Assembly (NCBI RefSeq): GCF_040436345.1
Contig: NC_133223.1
Coordinates: 17,275,113 to 17,339,112 of the forward strand
Origin: Pagrus major
Lineage: Eukaryota; Chordata; Actinopteri; Spariformes; Sparidae
Reading direction: 5' to 3'
Length of the DNA: 64,000 nt
In this document: positions 1-17,400 of the stretch, one piece after another
How the letters are laid out: every line of letters starts with the position of its first letter
Numbering within the stretch: position 1 is the first letter of the stretch
Notes under the pieces: generated by a model
What the model was told of the DNA's origin: nothing
The model's database searches: none
Seen by the model: the letters and a program-made list of their open reading frames with translations, nothing else
Position numbers and translations under genes: made by a program

Positions 1-5797
<5,797 letters not shown>

Positions 5798-5920
5798 GCT
5801 GCTTCCGTGTTTGTGAAGGGAGGGAGCGGATCCATGAGCGGCTGTCAGAGGTCAGCGCAGGGAAAGTGCGCTGCGTTCATAGCCCGTCGGAAATATCTTA
5901 ATCTGAATGAGTGACCCAAA
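5798..5920 (-). promoter_or_regulatory. agps: Probable agps 5'UTR/core promoter
   Basis: Sequence just upstream of the agps ATG, relatively CpG-rich with no clear TATA box. It lies where the transcription start should be; the exact start cannot be read from sequence. Confidence 0.4.
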
Positions 5921-6078
5921 TAGTGTTAAAGGCCAACAAACGAAACTGGGAATTTTCTCTTGTCACGTTTAGGAGTCTGAAGGGGAGAGACTACAACATA
6001 ATTGTAAGAAAATATCAAATGATAGATCTTCTAGATGGTTACATTGTGGTATGTTGAATTGTTATCAGGAATTCAGAT

Positions 6079-6313
6079 CAGAGATGAAACGATAAGGCAA
6101 TTCATTGATTTGGAGATCAAACTAAAAGTAATCTGCAACTATTTTAGACATTTGTTGGTTCTATCTTTTAAAATGTGATAATCTGCTGCGTTTCTTTGTC
6201 TTACATGATCATTAACTATATTAATGTTTGGGTTGTTGACTGAAGGACCGACATAACAAGCGATGAGAGTATTGCAATTTAGGGCCTAAGAGAATAATCG
6301 TTAAATTAATCGA
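6079..6313. mobile_element. Degenerate hAT-like MITE
   Basis: Starts CAGAGATGAAACGATAAGGC and ends near ATCGTTAAATTAATCGAT, resembling the teleost 'gagatgaaacgattaatcg' family. The termini are weak and no target duplication was found. Confidence 0.4.
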
Positions 6314-6555
6314 TATGTAAAAGCGTGTAGCGCAAGTTAAGATATAATTAAGTTTATCAAGACTATACGTTATAGCCTATGTGCACTCTTATGTCACTTC
6401 TGCCTGTAGTTATGATATGGTTGAAAATAAAAGCATCGTATCTTTTAATTCTCTCTTTATTTGATTTTTAAACCCGAGGAAACACAACGGGGCTTGTTCT
6501 CCTCGGTCTGAAATATGAGCTATAGAAGAGCTCCTGAACGCACCGTTTTACGTAT

Positions 6556-6572
6556 TTCCCAGCATGCCTTGC
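6556..6572 (+). promoter_or_regulatory. ZNF143/THAP11-type motif
   Basis: TTCCCAGCATGCCTTGC matches the core of the vertebrate ZNF143 (Staf) site. It lies in a unique-looking patch about 0.75 kb upstream of the agps start. ZNF143 sites are usually promoter-proximal, so this could mark the agps promoter flank or an unannotated start. Confidence 0.45.
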
Positions 6573-8479
6573 AATATATGACTGGTTGCATATGCTCCAT
6601 TGACGATTGAGGCTGGAAGGAATTTACAGAGCATTTACATAGTAGTCAGGAGATAACAGGAGGGATCCAGCCTTACACAACTGCTGCTTGTAACATTTAA
6701 GAGGACACGAAGTCATGCAAACAGACATTTTGATGCTGTTGTCGACATATATTGAAGTAAACTTAAGGTTATAATTAATGCCTTTTTCAATAGTTTTATA
6801 GTCAAAACATTTTTTTAAAAATCCATGGGCAAAACTAACACTAGTTTGACTTGACTCAGAATAAGAAAGAAAGTGAAAATGGAAAAAAAAATGAATTTAA
6901 TCAAACATGTGAGGTAAATATTTTTTTATATATGTATTTACAAATTGTCTGCCTTTACACATTGTACAGTTAAAGAAAACTGGCAACGTAAGCCTGAGAT
7001 AATTAATCTATACTTTAAGGCTCATAAATTTGTAATTGGATCGTCTGCCGCATTAAAACAATATAATTTATTAATATTTGCACTTATTAAAGCAGCATCA
7101 TTGTAGCATCAAAATTACTCCTGAGTGACATTTGTGACATGGTTTTAAAAAACTGAGTGTAACCTGAAACAATGTGACTTGTTTACCTCTCTGCCTCACC
7201 TTCATGCAGTCACCTGACCAACGTGGCCATACTGCTTCCATATGGCACACAGCAGTGCTCTTTAAGTAATGATTGAACACAAAGTTACAGTACATACACG
7301 GAAAGTAGCTGTACTACTACTACTAAAAATTCACCCTGGTTAAATTCTCAAAAAAATAGACAAGAGGCCTTGAAAAATGCTTGAGACAGACGTAAACTTT
7401 ATTCCAGAAAACAGTTCATTTGTCAACACGAGTATTCCACCATGCTGTAAACTTAAATATCCAGATGTTTGATGATTTATTTCCCACAGGTTAAAGTATT
7501 AACTTCCAAAACAAAGTTCTGTAATGCACTGACTGCGAGCAATTAGAGTCTAAGTGTATCACAGAACTTTATTTGGAAAGCCACAGTGCCACCTCATAGG
7601 TTTGTCCTTGTGCAGGACCTTATCCTCCTCATGACTGGGTGCTCCTTAAACCTGCAGTAAAGCACACAAAGCAAGGAGAACAGGACATCCACTTTGATTA
7701 TGTCTTTTTCAGTGTATTGACTTCAACAACTTCAAGAGAGAAAATGGCTGGCGTAGTGAGGATAAGAGAACAAGATGTGTAGTAAAGACTTGAATGTTAA
7801 GGACTGGGCCTAGTTAGAGGCTGGCTGTGTGGTGGGTCCTCCCTAGAGTCCCACAGGTAAAGCAGGCCAGATGGAGTCTTTTTTTTTTTTTTAAACAAAT
7901 TGTCAGCTCCAGACAGAAATCATTAAATGGCTAAAAATCATCTGGGCATGTGCAAGTGTTCATCCTGTTGTACATCCCACCAAAAAGTGTCCTAAAATGT
8001 ATTTACTCACCTCTTTAAGCTGGACCATCTGGTTGCAAAGTTAATACATGAGCCAGTCTGTGCATGAGCTGACATGTTTAAAGATCTTTAACTTCACTGG
8101 GATTAATTCATTGAATCTACCTGTTGAGCTTTAACAAGTTACTGAACTGAACAGGCCGGGGAGAGTGAGCTATCTGCTGAGTAATATAGATAGATATGAC
8201 AGCAATGAGGGAAGTGCAGAAAGCTCCAGGAGTATTAAGTTCTGTCAGTCTGAGTCAGTTAGGGCACTTGCCACATCAAGTGACAGCAACTTCAGAAGTG
8301 CAAAATAATGCAACAAAACAATTTGTAGCACGTCTCGATGATTATCTTGACAGTATTTACACAAGAGGCTATTTGATCAAGAGAAATGAAGTTCTGCTAG
8401 TCATACTGTACCTGATGAAGGTAGACGCAAAGGGACCAGCTGCAATCCAACACGAGGGGCAAGTATCTTGATCATAAAA

Positions 8480-8720
8480 TGCAAAAGCAGAAAGCGATCA
8501 GAGGACATCGCAGGCCATGGATGGATCCACAGTGCAAACGCCAGTTTTCACTGCGGTCGGTGTCCGTCTGCGGACTTGCAGCTGCTGTAATCGTAAGGTG
8601 GCTACCGCCGCTTTTACCTTTTCTTCCCCCAGTCCTGTGCAGTTCACTATATGCAGCTGGAAGAATGTCGACGTGGAGCTGCCAAACGTGAACGCGTGTT
8701 CATGAGCGCGCATGAGAGAG
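8480..8720. other. CpG-enriched patch of unknown role
   Basis: About 240 bp visibly richer in CpG than the AT-rich surroundings, with overlapping short frames on both strands (8517-8705 plus, 8498-8713 minus) that show no recognisable protein family. It could be an upstream non-coding exon, an enhancer or a decayed element. A pyrimidine tract ending in CAG near 8630 resembles a splice acceptor. Confidence 0.3.
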
Positions 8721-9221
8721 GGGGGAAAAAATAGGCTTTTTTAGTGTAATTTCACGCAGTGGCACAGTGAGCTGCACTTTAGTGTGAGGTTCTTCACAGA
8801 TAGGTGCCAGAGGCAGGACTAAGTCCGCCTTATTACCTTGACATATTTCTAAAGCCACTTCATTAGATCGCGATCGGACTTCTTCCTTACGTTGAGGTGT
8901 CAGAATGGTTCAGATATAATTAACTTTGAGCATTTTATAACACCCTGCCTGATTTCGAATTGACTGATGACGAGGTCGTTTGAAGTTAAAGATGAGTTGA
9001 AGTTATAGGAAGATGAAATACTGGCATGTTTGCTCACCACTGATTAGAGAAGTATTCCGATAAAAGAAATACAACAACTTAATTTCTTAAGTATAAGCCT
9101 AGCCTCAAAGAGTGTGATTGATATCTTCAAAAGCAAAAGTAAAAGTGAAGAATGCCTATATTATGTAATTGGATACATGGAGTCAACTTAAGCTTACTGT
9201 TTGTTGTTTAATCTATAGCAC

Positions 9222-9703
9222 CAGTGGTGGAAGAAGTATTCAGACCCTATACTTTAAAAGCAGGAACACCACACTTTAATAATACTCAATTACAAGTAAA
9301 AGTACTCCACATCAAAACCTTACTTAAGTAAAAGTAAACGTATACACACCAGACTGGGGTTTTATTAAGAGTTATAGGGCTGTATTATTGCAGAAAATGT
9401 TACTGAATTATCATTACTGATGTATTCATGTATAAGCAGCTTTGTTAAGGTTTAGATGGTCAAGGTGGAGTGAATGTGAACTACTTTATTTACTGTTAGG
9501 TAGTTTAATCTGTAACAGTGCAACATATTTTATAAACTCATCGCATGATTTGTAGCAAAGTCTTAATCTGCAATGTAAAGTTATAATGGCTGTTTAAAGC
9601 AAAATAGACCTAAAAAGAAGGAGAAAATAGAAATACTTGATTAAAAATACTCAAATGTTTGTGCAGTACTCGTGGAAATGTTCTCAGTTACATTCCACTA
9701 CTG
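9222..9703. mobile_element. hAT-type MITE with terminal inverted repeats and 8-bp target duplication
   Basis: The left end CAGTGGTGGAAGAAG and the right end (read inverted) CAGTAGTGGAATG form imperfect inverted repeats. The body has the ACTTAAGTAAAAGTA motif of a very common teleost family. The flanking 8 bp, TATAGCAC (9214-9221) and TGTAACAC (9704-9711), match at 6 of 8 bases, as expected for an aged hAT duplication. Confidence 0.8.
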
Positions 9704-10281
9704 TGTAACACTGCGTCATATTTTATACATTGATTGTATGTTTTCCCTGCAAACATCTGATATCTACAAATGAACAAAAGGATTCAAAGGCAAGGAATCA
9801 GTGCGATTAAAATTCTTAGTTCACTATGTCTCTATCTAATGCCATAACTAACCTATTTTTAAATATATACTATAAACAAATTTTAATTAAAAAATGAACT
9901 TACATTCATATTCATATACTCATATATACTCACTACTCACATACACGGATACATACTGAGATAGACAGTTACGCAGACAGTGTAAAAGCTGCAGTAACAA
10001 GTAACTGTATGATAAGTGAAATGAAGTTGAAGTATAAAGTAGTATTAAATGGTAGTAACCTATAAGTACCTCAAAACTGTACATTAGTACAGTACATGAA
10101 AAAAAAGTAAATAGCCATTTTCAACCACTGCCTTTTACTGTTTGGTATGTTTCACTGCTCTTGATTATGTAAACATTTTTGTAGTTTAGTTGGTGATGTC
10201 TCTAGTGGGCTTTTTTTTAAATAAAGACAATTGTAACATTTCAATCAGTATAAACCAATTAAAATACACATGTACTAAAGC

Positions 10282-10681
10282 CAGTGTTGGAATGTATTAT
10301 GTTACTTACTGTACTTGAGTGCTCTGTTGACGTACTTCACTTGGGGTGAGCACTTTCATTTACGCTACTTTATACTCTCTTACTTTTCAAAAGGGAATAC
10401 TGCATGTTTTCCTTTACCTGTAGCTAATGTTCAGATTTGGAGTTCACATCTCCACCATGATCAGTTACAACATGAAGGTACTACTTGATCCAAATACATA
10501 ATTAAATACACTGGCAGGGAGTATCCTGCATAAACAATTACTTTAGAGGTACCTTAGGTACATTTTGTCACCAATACTTCTGTAGCATACTTTTACTAAA
10601 GCTACATTTTGAATGCAGAACTTTGACTTCTAATTGAGTATTGCTGTAAACTAAACTATCTACATTCTTCTTCCACTATTG
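10282..10681. mobile_element. hAT-type MITE, related termini
   Basis: Begins CAGTGTTGGAATGTA; the right end read inverted is CAATAGTGGAAGAAGAATG. The body contains the TACTTGAGT/TACTTTT motifs of the same broad group as 9222-9703. Flanking octamers match only partly (5 of 8). Confidence 0.65.
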
Positions 10682-10803
10682 ACCAAAAGCCATTTGTGTG
10701 TTTAACAGCTTTGTGTGGACCTCCCAGCTGTCTGTGGATGTCTTCAGTGTGTCCACGGGACATTAGGGCCCCAGGGCCTCCAGCTCCACACTGGGAACGG
10801 TAA

Positions 10804-10816
10804 CCAGCAGGGGGCG
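10804..10816 (+). promoter_or_regulatory. CTCF-like motif between agps and nfe2l2
   Basis: CCAGCAGGGGGCG is a near-perfect CTCF core on the plus strand, outside recognised transposons. It sits about 0.6 kb upstream of the nfe2l2 start codon, so it could anchor a loop or insulate the divergent promoters. Confidence 0.5.
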
Positions 10817-11119
10817 TTATGCACCAATCAAAAAGTCTCCTGATGACGGAGTTAAAATAGAAATGGTCACGTTTTTATTTTTCATAATGAGGCCTACATA
10901 TCAACTTGGTTATAAACAACTAAATATGTCAAACTAATGCTCAGTTTGGGTTGGCTATTTTTATAGGCTTTAATTTTGTATGTAATGTTTGAGTTGAATA
11001 CATTTTTCATGTATTTCTAATCAGTGAACGGTCATATTTAAGAGTTACTACAACTTTCAAACACACATATGTGTTTTTAAACGTGTATATTTGGTATACA
11101 GAGTTTTGAGTGGGTATTT

Positions 11120-11396
11120 CCTCGCGCCGTCTCCGCACGCACGCACGCACGCACAGCTCTTATCGCCTCATAGGCCGGCGCGAGGGGGACGATCCCGGTG
11201 GCGCAGCAGCTCGGTAGGCAGGGCCATCGTTTCCGTAATGTTCATTAGATTATAAGGAAGCAATGTTTCCCTAGCCTCAGCTAGTGCGACTGACTCTATC
11301 GGCACCGGACCGCTCGCCATTTTAATCTCCCATTGGAGGAATATAACGCACATTTATCCATCATAAGACGTCTTCTTTACAGCGGGACAGAGCTCC
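11120..11396 (+). promoter_or_regulatory. nfe2l2: nfe2l2 CpG-rich promoter/5'UTR
   Basis: CpG-rich sequence directly upstream of the nfe2l2 ATG, with a CGCA tetranucleotide run (11134-11154). No TATA box is seen. I looked for antioxidant-response cores (TGACnnnGC) here and found none. A chance minus-strand frame overlaps it. Confidence 0.55.
11134..11154. repeat. (CGCA)n short tandem repeat
   Basis: Five perfect CGCA units in the presumed nfe2l2 promoter or 5'UTR. Confidence 0.9.
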
Positions 11397-11435
11397 ATGA
11401 ACGTGGAAATGGAGGTGATGCATTCCAGTCAACAG
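11397..11435 (+). CDS. nfe2l2: nfe2l2 coding exon 1
   Basis: 13 codons ([13 protein letters not shown]) ending CAG|GTAAAT. Like human exon 1 it is short, ends in SQQ and joins an exon starting with Asp-Met. Other ATGs exist in frame (codons 5 and 8); the first is chosen. Confidence 0.85.
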
Positions 11436-14400
11436 GTAAATACGAGCATTTGTTAAAAGTGGTCACCAGACTGTGAACTTCCTTTAATGCGGTGCGACAG
11501 GGGAGACAGAGACGCACTCACAGTCCAGTTAAACTTTTGAACGCTTCCTACAGCGAGTTAAACAAATCAATACGCGGTGACAGTCTGGTTATGGCGCAGT
11601 TAAGATGTTATAATGTCGGAATATGAGCTCCAAGGTGGGGGAGACCATTCAAAAATACCCTGGTTTTCTTGATTTAGTGATATTAATGCTGACCTCTGAA
11701 CCACTTTCAGTTCTGCAAGTCATTCACTTGTGACGTTTTTCCTCGAAGGGGAAATGATATTAAGTGTATTAAAAAACATGGTGTTATTAGTGTTTTAGCT
11801 GTTAGTTTGAATACGGTGACTGTTAGCTTCACCTCGGTAAGTGTGATAAACAGAAAAGTGAGTCTTCGAGCGTTTTCTCGTAACTCCCCACCCCCTTCCT
11901 CCAGGCATGTGATACCATATCTGATATAGACTAGCTGGTAGCCATAGGGAAATGTTTCTTTAAAGGCTCTACTGCTGTTTATGTGTTTGCTTGTTTGATT
12001 TTCAATCTGTTTTAACATAAAAAAAAAGAACCACACAAACTCAGGCTGGACTTCATTGAATGTTATTTTATTCAGTGGTAATATTTAATTGGGATTATTT
12101 TCCACGTGATATGGCCTCACATCTGTAGTGTTTGGTTAAAGCTGCCATAAGTCAGGGTCAGTGGAAGTACACAGTTGACTGATGATGAGGGCCTTAAAAG
12201 GGGGCTGTTTTGGAACATGCTGTGTTTCATCATCCATGGTCAAGGGGTGGGTGTCTGCTGACACACACCACTGTCTGATGAAAGGAGGTGCAATAAACCA
12301 CAGGCCCTCCTTGTGTTGAGCTGAAGAGAGAGGTAAATGAACAACCCATACCTTAAGCACAAACACACTCTGTATCACTCCTCTATCACCCAGTCTGATA
12401 GCCAGTGGAGCCATTAGCTGTTGGCTTGCTTTCAAAAAATGTATTCAACATGTGTTTTCTGGTAATAAGGAGCGGTGTGTCTCTTCTGCATATTTTGTCT
12501 AGGTTTTAAATGAAAGGCATGTTGTTTCGGCTGTGTATTGTGTTACAGCGAGGTGTGGGAAACCAAAGTAATTTTATGAGCTAGTTTCCTTGTTCTGGTG
12601 CCAATACAGGTCTTGTGACAGCCAGGTTAGTGATACCAGACTGATGACCTGATCTTACACCTACATTTACACGTACATTTACACAATCTATTTAGATTTC
12701 ATTCAAAATATAAGCTATGATTTGTCAAGGTGCTTGGGCTCTGTGACATTAATATAACAGTATGATTAATAAGTGACAGTGAAAGGGATTTATAGGTGAA
12801 AGGCTTTTTTTTTTCCTTTTTTTTTTTTTAGACATGTGGGTTGTTTTCTAAGGGACCAGTATGACTCGTCTGATGAGCGTATAAGGTGTGACCAACAGAC
12901 AAGAGTGTGGCTTTTTAGTTTGGAAAACATGGATGACCTCATGATGTGCGTTCAGACATATTTTTAGGTTAACTTCCTCGTTCCTACAGAGGCCATAATG
13001 CCTGGTTTTGTGCTCACCTCTCAGTTGGTGAGTGTGACTTACAGGCGGCCTTAGTAATGTGTAATCCTCCAGTGGTCATGCCTCTGATGCAACACTAAGG
13101 CAAAGAGGGTTAGTGGGTTCTTATTTTGCACAGTGGCACAGTTGTAGTCAGAAAAACGGTGTCAACAATATCTTAAAATATGTATAGGTGCTTGTTTGCT
13201 ATTATTATCGGTTTATGAAGGTTCCCCACGCACTACATTTTTAAATGAAAGGAGAAAAGATTTATTATATCGAATTTTCTCCTCAGTTTCACATCCTCTT
13301 TATTGTGTATTGTTCTGCGTCGTGCTTTATTTCCTCTCAGTTCCCTCTCAGCTTCCTCCTGGCTCTGTCTGTTCTCAGCATATGATCAACTGCATTACAA
13401 AAGCCGAGCCCATAAGTTGTGTTTATACCCAAATCTGAGGAACAAACAAGTCACATGCTCAGACAGTATCTTCGGCTTATGCAACATCCCTGGGCCTTGT
13501 GAAATTGTTTCCTTCTGTAAATAAGTTCTGGTAAAAGGTCCAAGGCAGAGAGCAACACAGTTTATCTTTAGACGCTCTTGTTTAAAAAGGCAAATAACAT
13601 TCGGCCTGTGAGGGGAAATCTACAGGAAACTGCATCACATTATCCCAATATGTGTTTGTGTGCTGTGTCTGACATTTTGTATTGTCAGCAGCACTCAATT
13701 TAATGTGTAATGTGTAAATACTAAATGCGGGACACAATTATTTGTGTAGAGTTGTGACAGAATATACTGAGGTCAGTTATAAGTAATTTTAGTTGTTTTT
13801 TGAAGACAAAGCAGGAAGCAAAACAAGGAAACAAGGTCTGTAATTCTTTATATTACTAATATTTCTTGGTCGTATTATACCAACAGTAGCGATATAACCC
13901 AGCAATATTACTGTTATGTCATTTGAAAAAGCCAAATATTGACAGACTTTTAACCTCCTAATTTTATAAACGCTGTGAAATATGAATGTTTGAGATTGAA
14001 GTTTACTAAATTTAGAGAACTAAACTGTAACATGAAGTCACTTCAGACCTAAAGCGTGCCCTGTTTGTTGAGTTTGAATGTGACAAATGAATTCACACCT
14101 CAGTGTAATTGATCAAAGGTGATCGCTTCCCTTGGACACAGTATCAAGTGAGGATACATGTCTTCGGCTGGTGTGTGGTGGCGACTGGGGAAAAAAAGAG
14201 AGCTGCATCTATTATTCATGTGGCTTCTCCCCCTTGACATTAGTGCCAGTGTTGTTGTCAGTGAGCAGATACTGAGGGACAGGGTGTGGCGGGTGCAGCA
14301 GCCACGCTTCGCAGCAGGGACTCTCTTCCTCCTCGCACTCTCACTGCACGGACAGCATGGCTCCAGCTAACGACTCTCTAACCTGATCCACTGCTCTCTT

Positions 14401-17400
14401 TTCCAGGACATGAACCTGATAGACATCCTGTGGAAGCAGGACATTGATCTCGGAGCCAGGCGGGAGGTGTTTGACTACAACCACCGCCAGAAAGAACATG
14501 AGCTGCAGAGGCAGCTGGAGCTCCAGGAAGAAAAGAGGCTGCATCTGCTCCGGGAGCAGGAGAAGGCCCTGCTGGCGCAGCTACAGCTCGACGAGGAGAC
14601 GGGAGAGTACATACCCCGCCCGCCGCCCAGCGCCCCACTACAGTCCGCTGTCCCACCTCTTGAGGTTACACAGGTACATGCACGTGGCCATCGTTACTCA
14701 TGTCAGAGGTGAACCACTCCCACCTCATTTGATAGGCTGTGGCCGTGTCGTAGCTAGGTTACCACCTCATTCTGTGTAATTACAAAAACACAGGTGGGTC
14801 TGCAGTTTTGCATCGGTGTATTCTGCTCTAGAAACTACTCTGCAGAGACCTACGCTCTCTTAAAATAAAATCATGTGCTGCCACAAAGGAAGCTAGGTGG
14901 TGAATTTTAAAGTGTGTATTTTAACTTTTCTTTCAGAATGTCACCTTCACCGAAGAGAACGGTGATGCCATGTCATTTGACGAATGTTTGCAGCTTCTGG
15001 CAGAGACATTTCCTGTAGAGGAAACTGAGGTAAGAACATTACAGTCTTGCCACACATGTGACACCATAGCATGCATCTTTTAAAATGACTTTAAGTTGCA
15101 TAAAAACTGTCATATTCTCATGTTTGTCTGACAGAACGCCGCAGTTTGCCTGGACACAACTGCTGTTTCAGCACCAATGATGTCCCCGGAGCAGCCCGCT
15201 CTGCTTCCGGCCACCCTCTCCCCAGATCCACTATCACCACCACTGCCACAGAGGATGTCCCCAGATTTGGAGCAGGCCTGGATGGAGCTTTTGTCCCTCC
15301 CTGAGCTGCAGGTATAATACATGGATTCTACAGCCTCAATAGCATGGCAGTTTGCGTTTGGTATTTGTTGGAACAAATACCCAAAGAATGCATGGATGGC
15401 AGGAGCCCGGCACTAGAGGACAAATACTTTTTTGTCTGCTCTGTGAGAATAGGGTCTAATATGTGAGACAGGTGCACCTGGCTTATTCCACTGTGACTAG
15501 GTTTCATTGTTGAGACTTTTTAGAGAATTAGGGAGGTGGTGTTCAAGATTTGCAGGACAAGAAGAGGGTGTAGGTGTGGTCATAAAGACTTTGCAGCAAC
15601 ATAAGGGCGTGTATGTGATAGTTTTTTCGGCTGCTGCCTTATCGGTTCTGTTTGAAGGCAGATCGTATTTGCATTAGCTGATTGGGCGAGGCAGTGTGCC
15701 ATTTGTTGTCTCGACCTCTCACCGTGTTGACTGGACTACAATCCTAACCCTACAGCTTGCTATCGAGCAGCATTGCATGAGTTGCTCTGACAAGCTACTG
15801 ATAAGACTAAGGAATTTTGTTTCAGTTTGTGTGGGCTGCTTTTCATAGATAACGTTCTCTGTAAAATTTTCAGCAGCAGCAAACTGGGAGATGGTAATGG
15901 AGATTTCTGGGCCACAACTGGATATCTTGTTAGTCTAGCAATTTAGAAAGAGCCTCACCTACAGTAGCTCTGCCAGCATTGAAATACTAGTCAGTTGGAA
16001 CAACTGAATGGCTAAATATCCAGGTTTCGCTGCGTGAAACCTTATTGTTTAACTAGAAGACATTCTTATGTTTGAATGGAATGAGGCAAACTCATTTCAT
16101 CATATTCATCCCAGATTGAAATGTTGAGGTTTTGAATGAAGATACAGCCAAATTGATGTGCAAAGTAAATTTAATTTTATAGAGATTGTTGGAAAGATTT
16201 TTTCACAAGCTTTTAAGTCACACAATGTGTTACAGCTCACGCCACTGTGGACATCCACAACAACACATACTATCAAAGTGAACATTTTTATACTTACTCT
16301 AATCTTCTGATCTACTTGCAAAACCCTTGAATTTCACACTAAACAGAGCAGAGTTTGTAACATTCACTGTAATATATTGGTTTATTTTTTTTTTAATGGT
16401 TCTTTATCTTTTTCTTCTAGCAATGCCTGAACATGCAAATGGAGGACACACTGGAGACCACAACATACCCTCTTCCAGACAGCCCAGAAGTACAGAATCC
16501 AAACTACAGTTTTTACCCCATGACCAATCTCACAGAGGGAGAGACAAACAATGTAAATGTTTGTCCTGCAGAGTTCATGAATACATTCAACAGCTCTGTT
16601 CCCAGCATGGCCCCACCAGACAATCTGAGCCAGATGAAGGCAAAAGCTCTGCAGTTAAACACTGACTTCACTGCAGAAAGTTTCCCTGACATATTTTACC
16701 CCAACACCATTCTGGAAGAAAGCAGTGGTCAGCATGGCCTTGAAGGACATGAAAGTGACACCATGTCTGATATTCCAATCAAGCCACCCTTTACACCGGT
16801 GGACCTTTACAGCCTCTCACCTGGAGATGCATTTGACAGAGGCAAACACAGTATGACAGCAGAGTTGCCAGACTCAGATTCAGGAATCTCTTCAAACACA
16901 AGTCCAAATTGTAGTTCACCTGCAAAGTCTGTATATGGAGATGGGTCCTTCCTATACAGTGATTCAGACATGGAGGAGATGGACCACAACCCTGGGAGTG
17001 CAGAATCTGACTACTCAGAGATGTTCTCAATAAATTTCCAACCTGATGATCTTCAGTCAGCAGTTTGTGTATCTGCTCTAACAGGGCAGCCACAACAGCA
17101 GGAAAAGAAGCCCAAACTGCACAAGACGGACCCATCAGAGGAGAGTGGCTACAACAACGCTCCCTTTACCAAAGACAAGAAGAGACGCTCTGATGTGCGT
17201 CTCTCCAGAGACGAGCAGAGGGCTAAGGCCCTCAAAATCCCTTTCACTGTAGACATGATTATCAATCTGCCTGTCGACGATTTCAATGAGCTGATGTCAA
17301 AGCACCGACTGAATGAGGCCCAGCTGGCCCTGGTCCGAGACATACGCCGCCGCGGCAAGAACAAAGTGGCTGCCCAAAACTGCCGAAAACGCAAGATGGA

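Larger units (their letters stand above)
5921..11119. other. agps/nfe2l2 divergent intergenic region
   Basis: About 5.2 kb between two divergent promoters. It holds a hAT-like remnant (6079-6313), a ZNF143-like site (6556-6572), a CpG-richer patch with short frames (8480-8720), two further MITEs (9222-9703 and 10282-10681) and a CTCF-like motif (10804-10816). No protein gene is supported. The rest is AT-rich DNA in which I see nothing specific. Confidence 0.7.
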
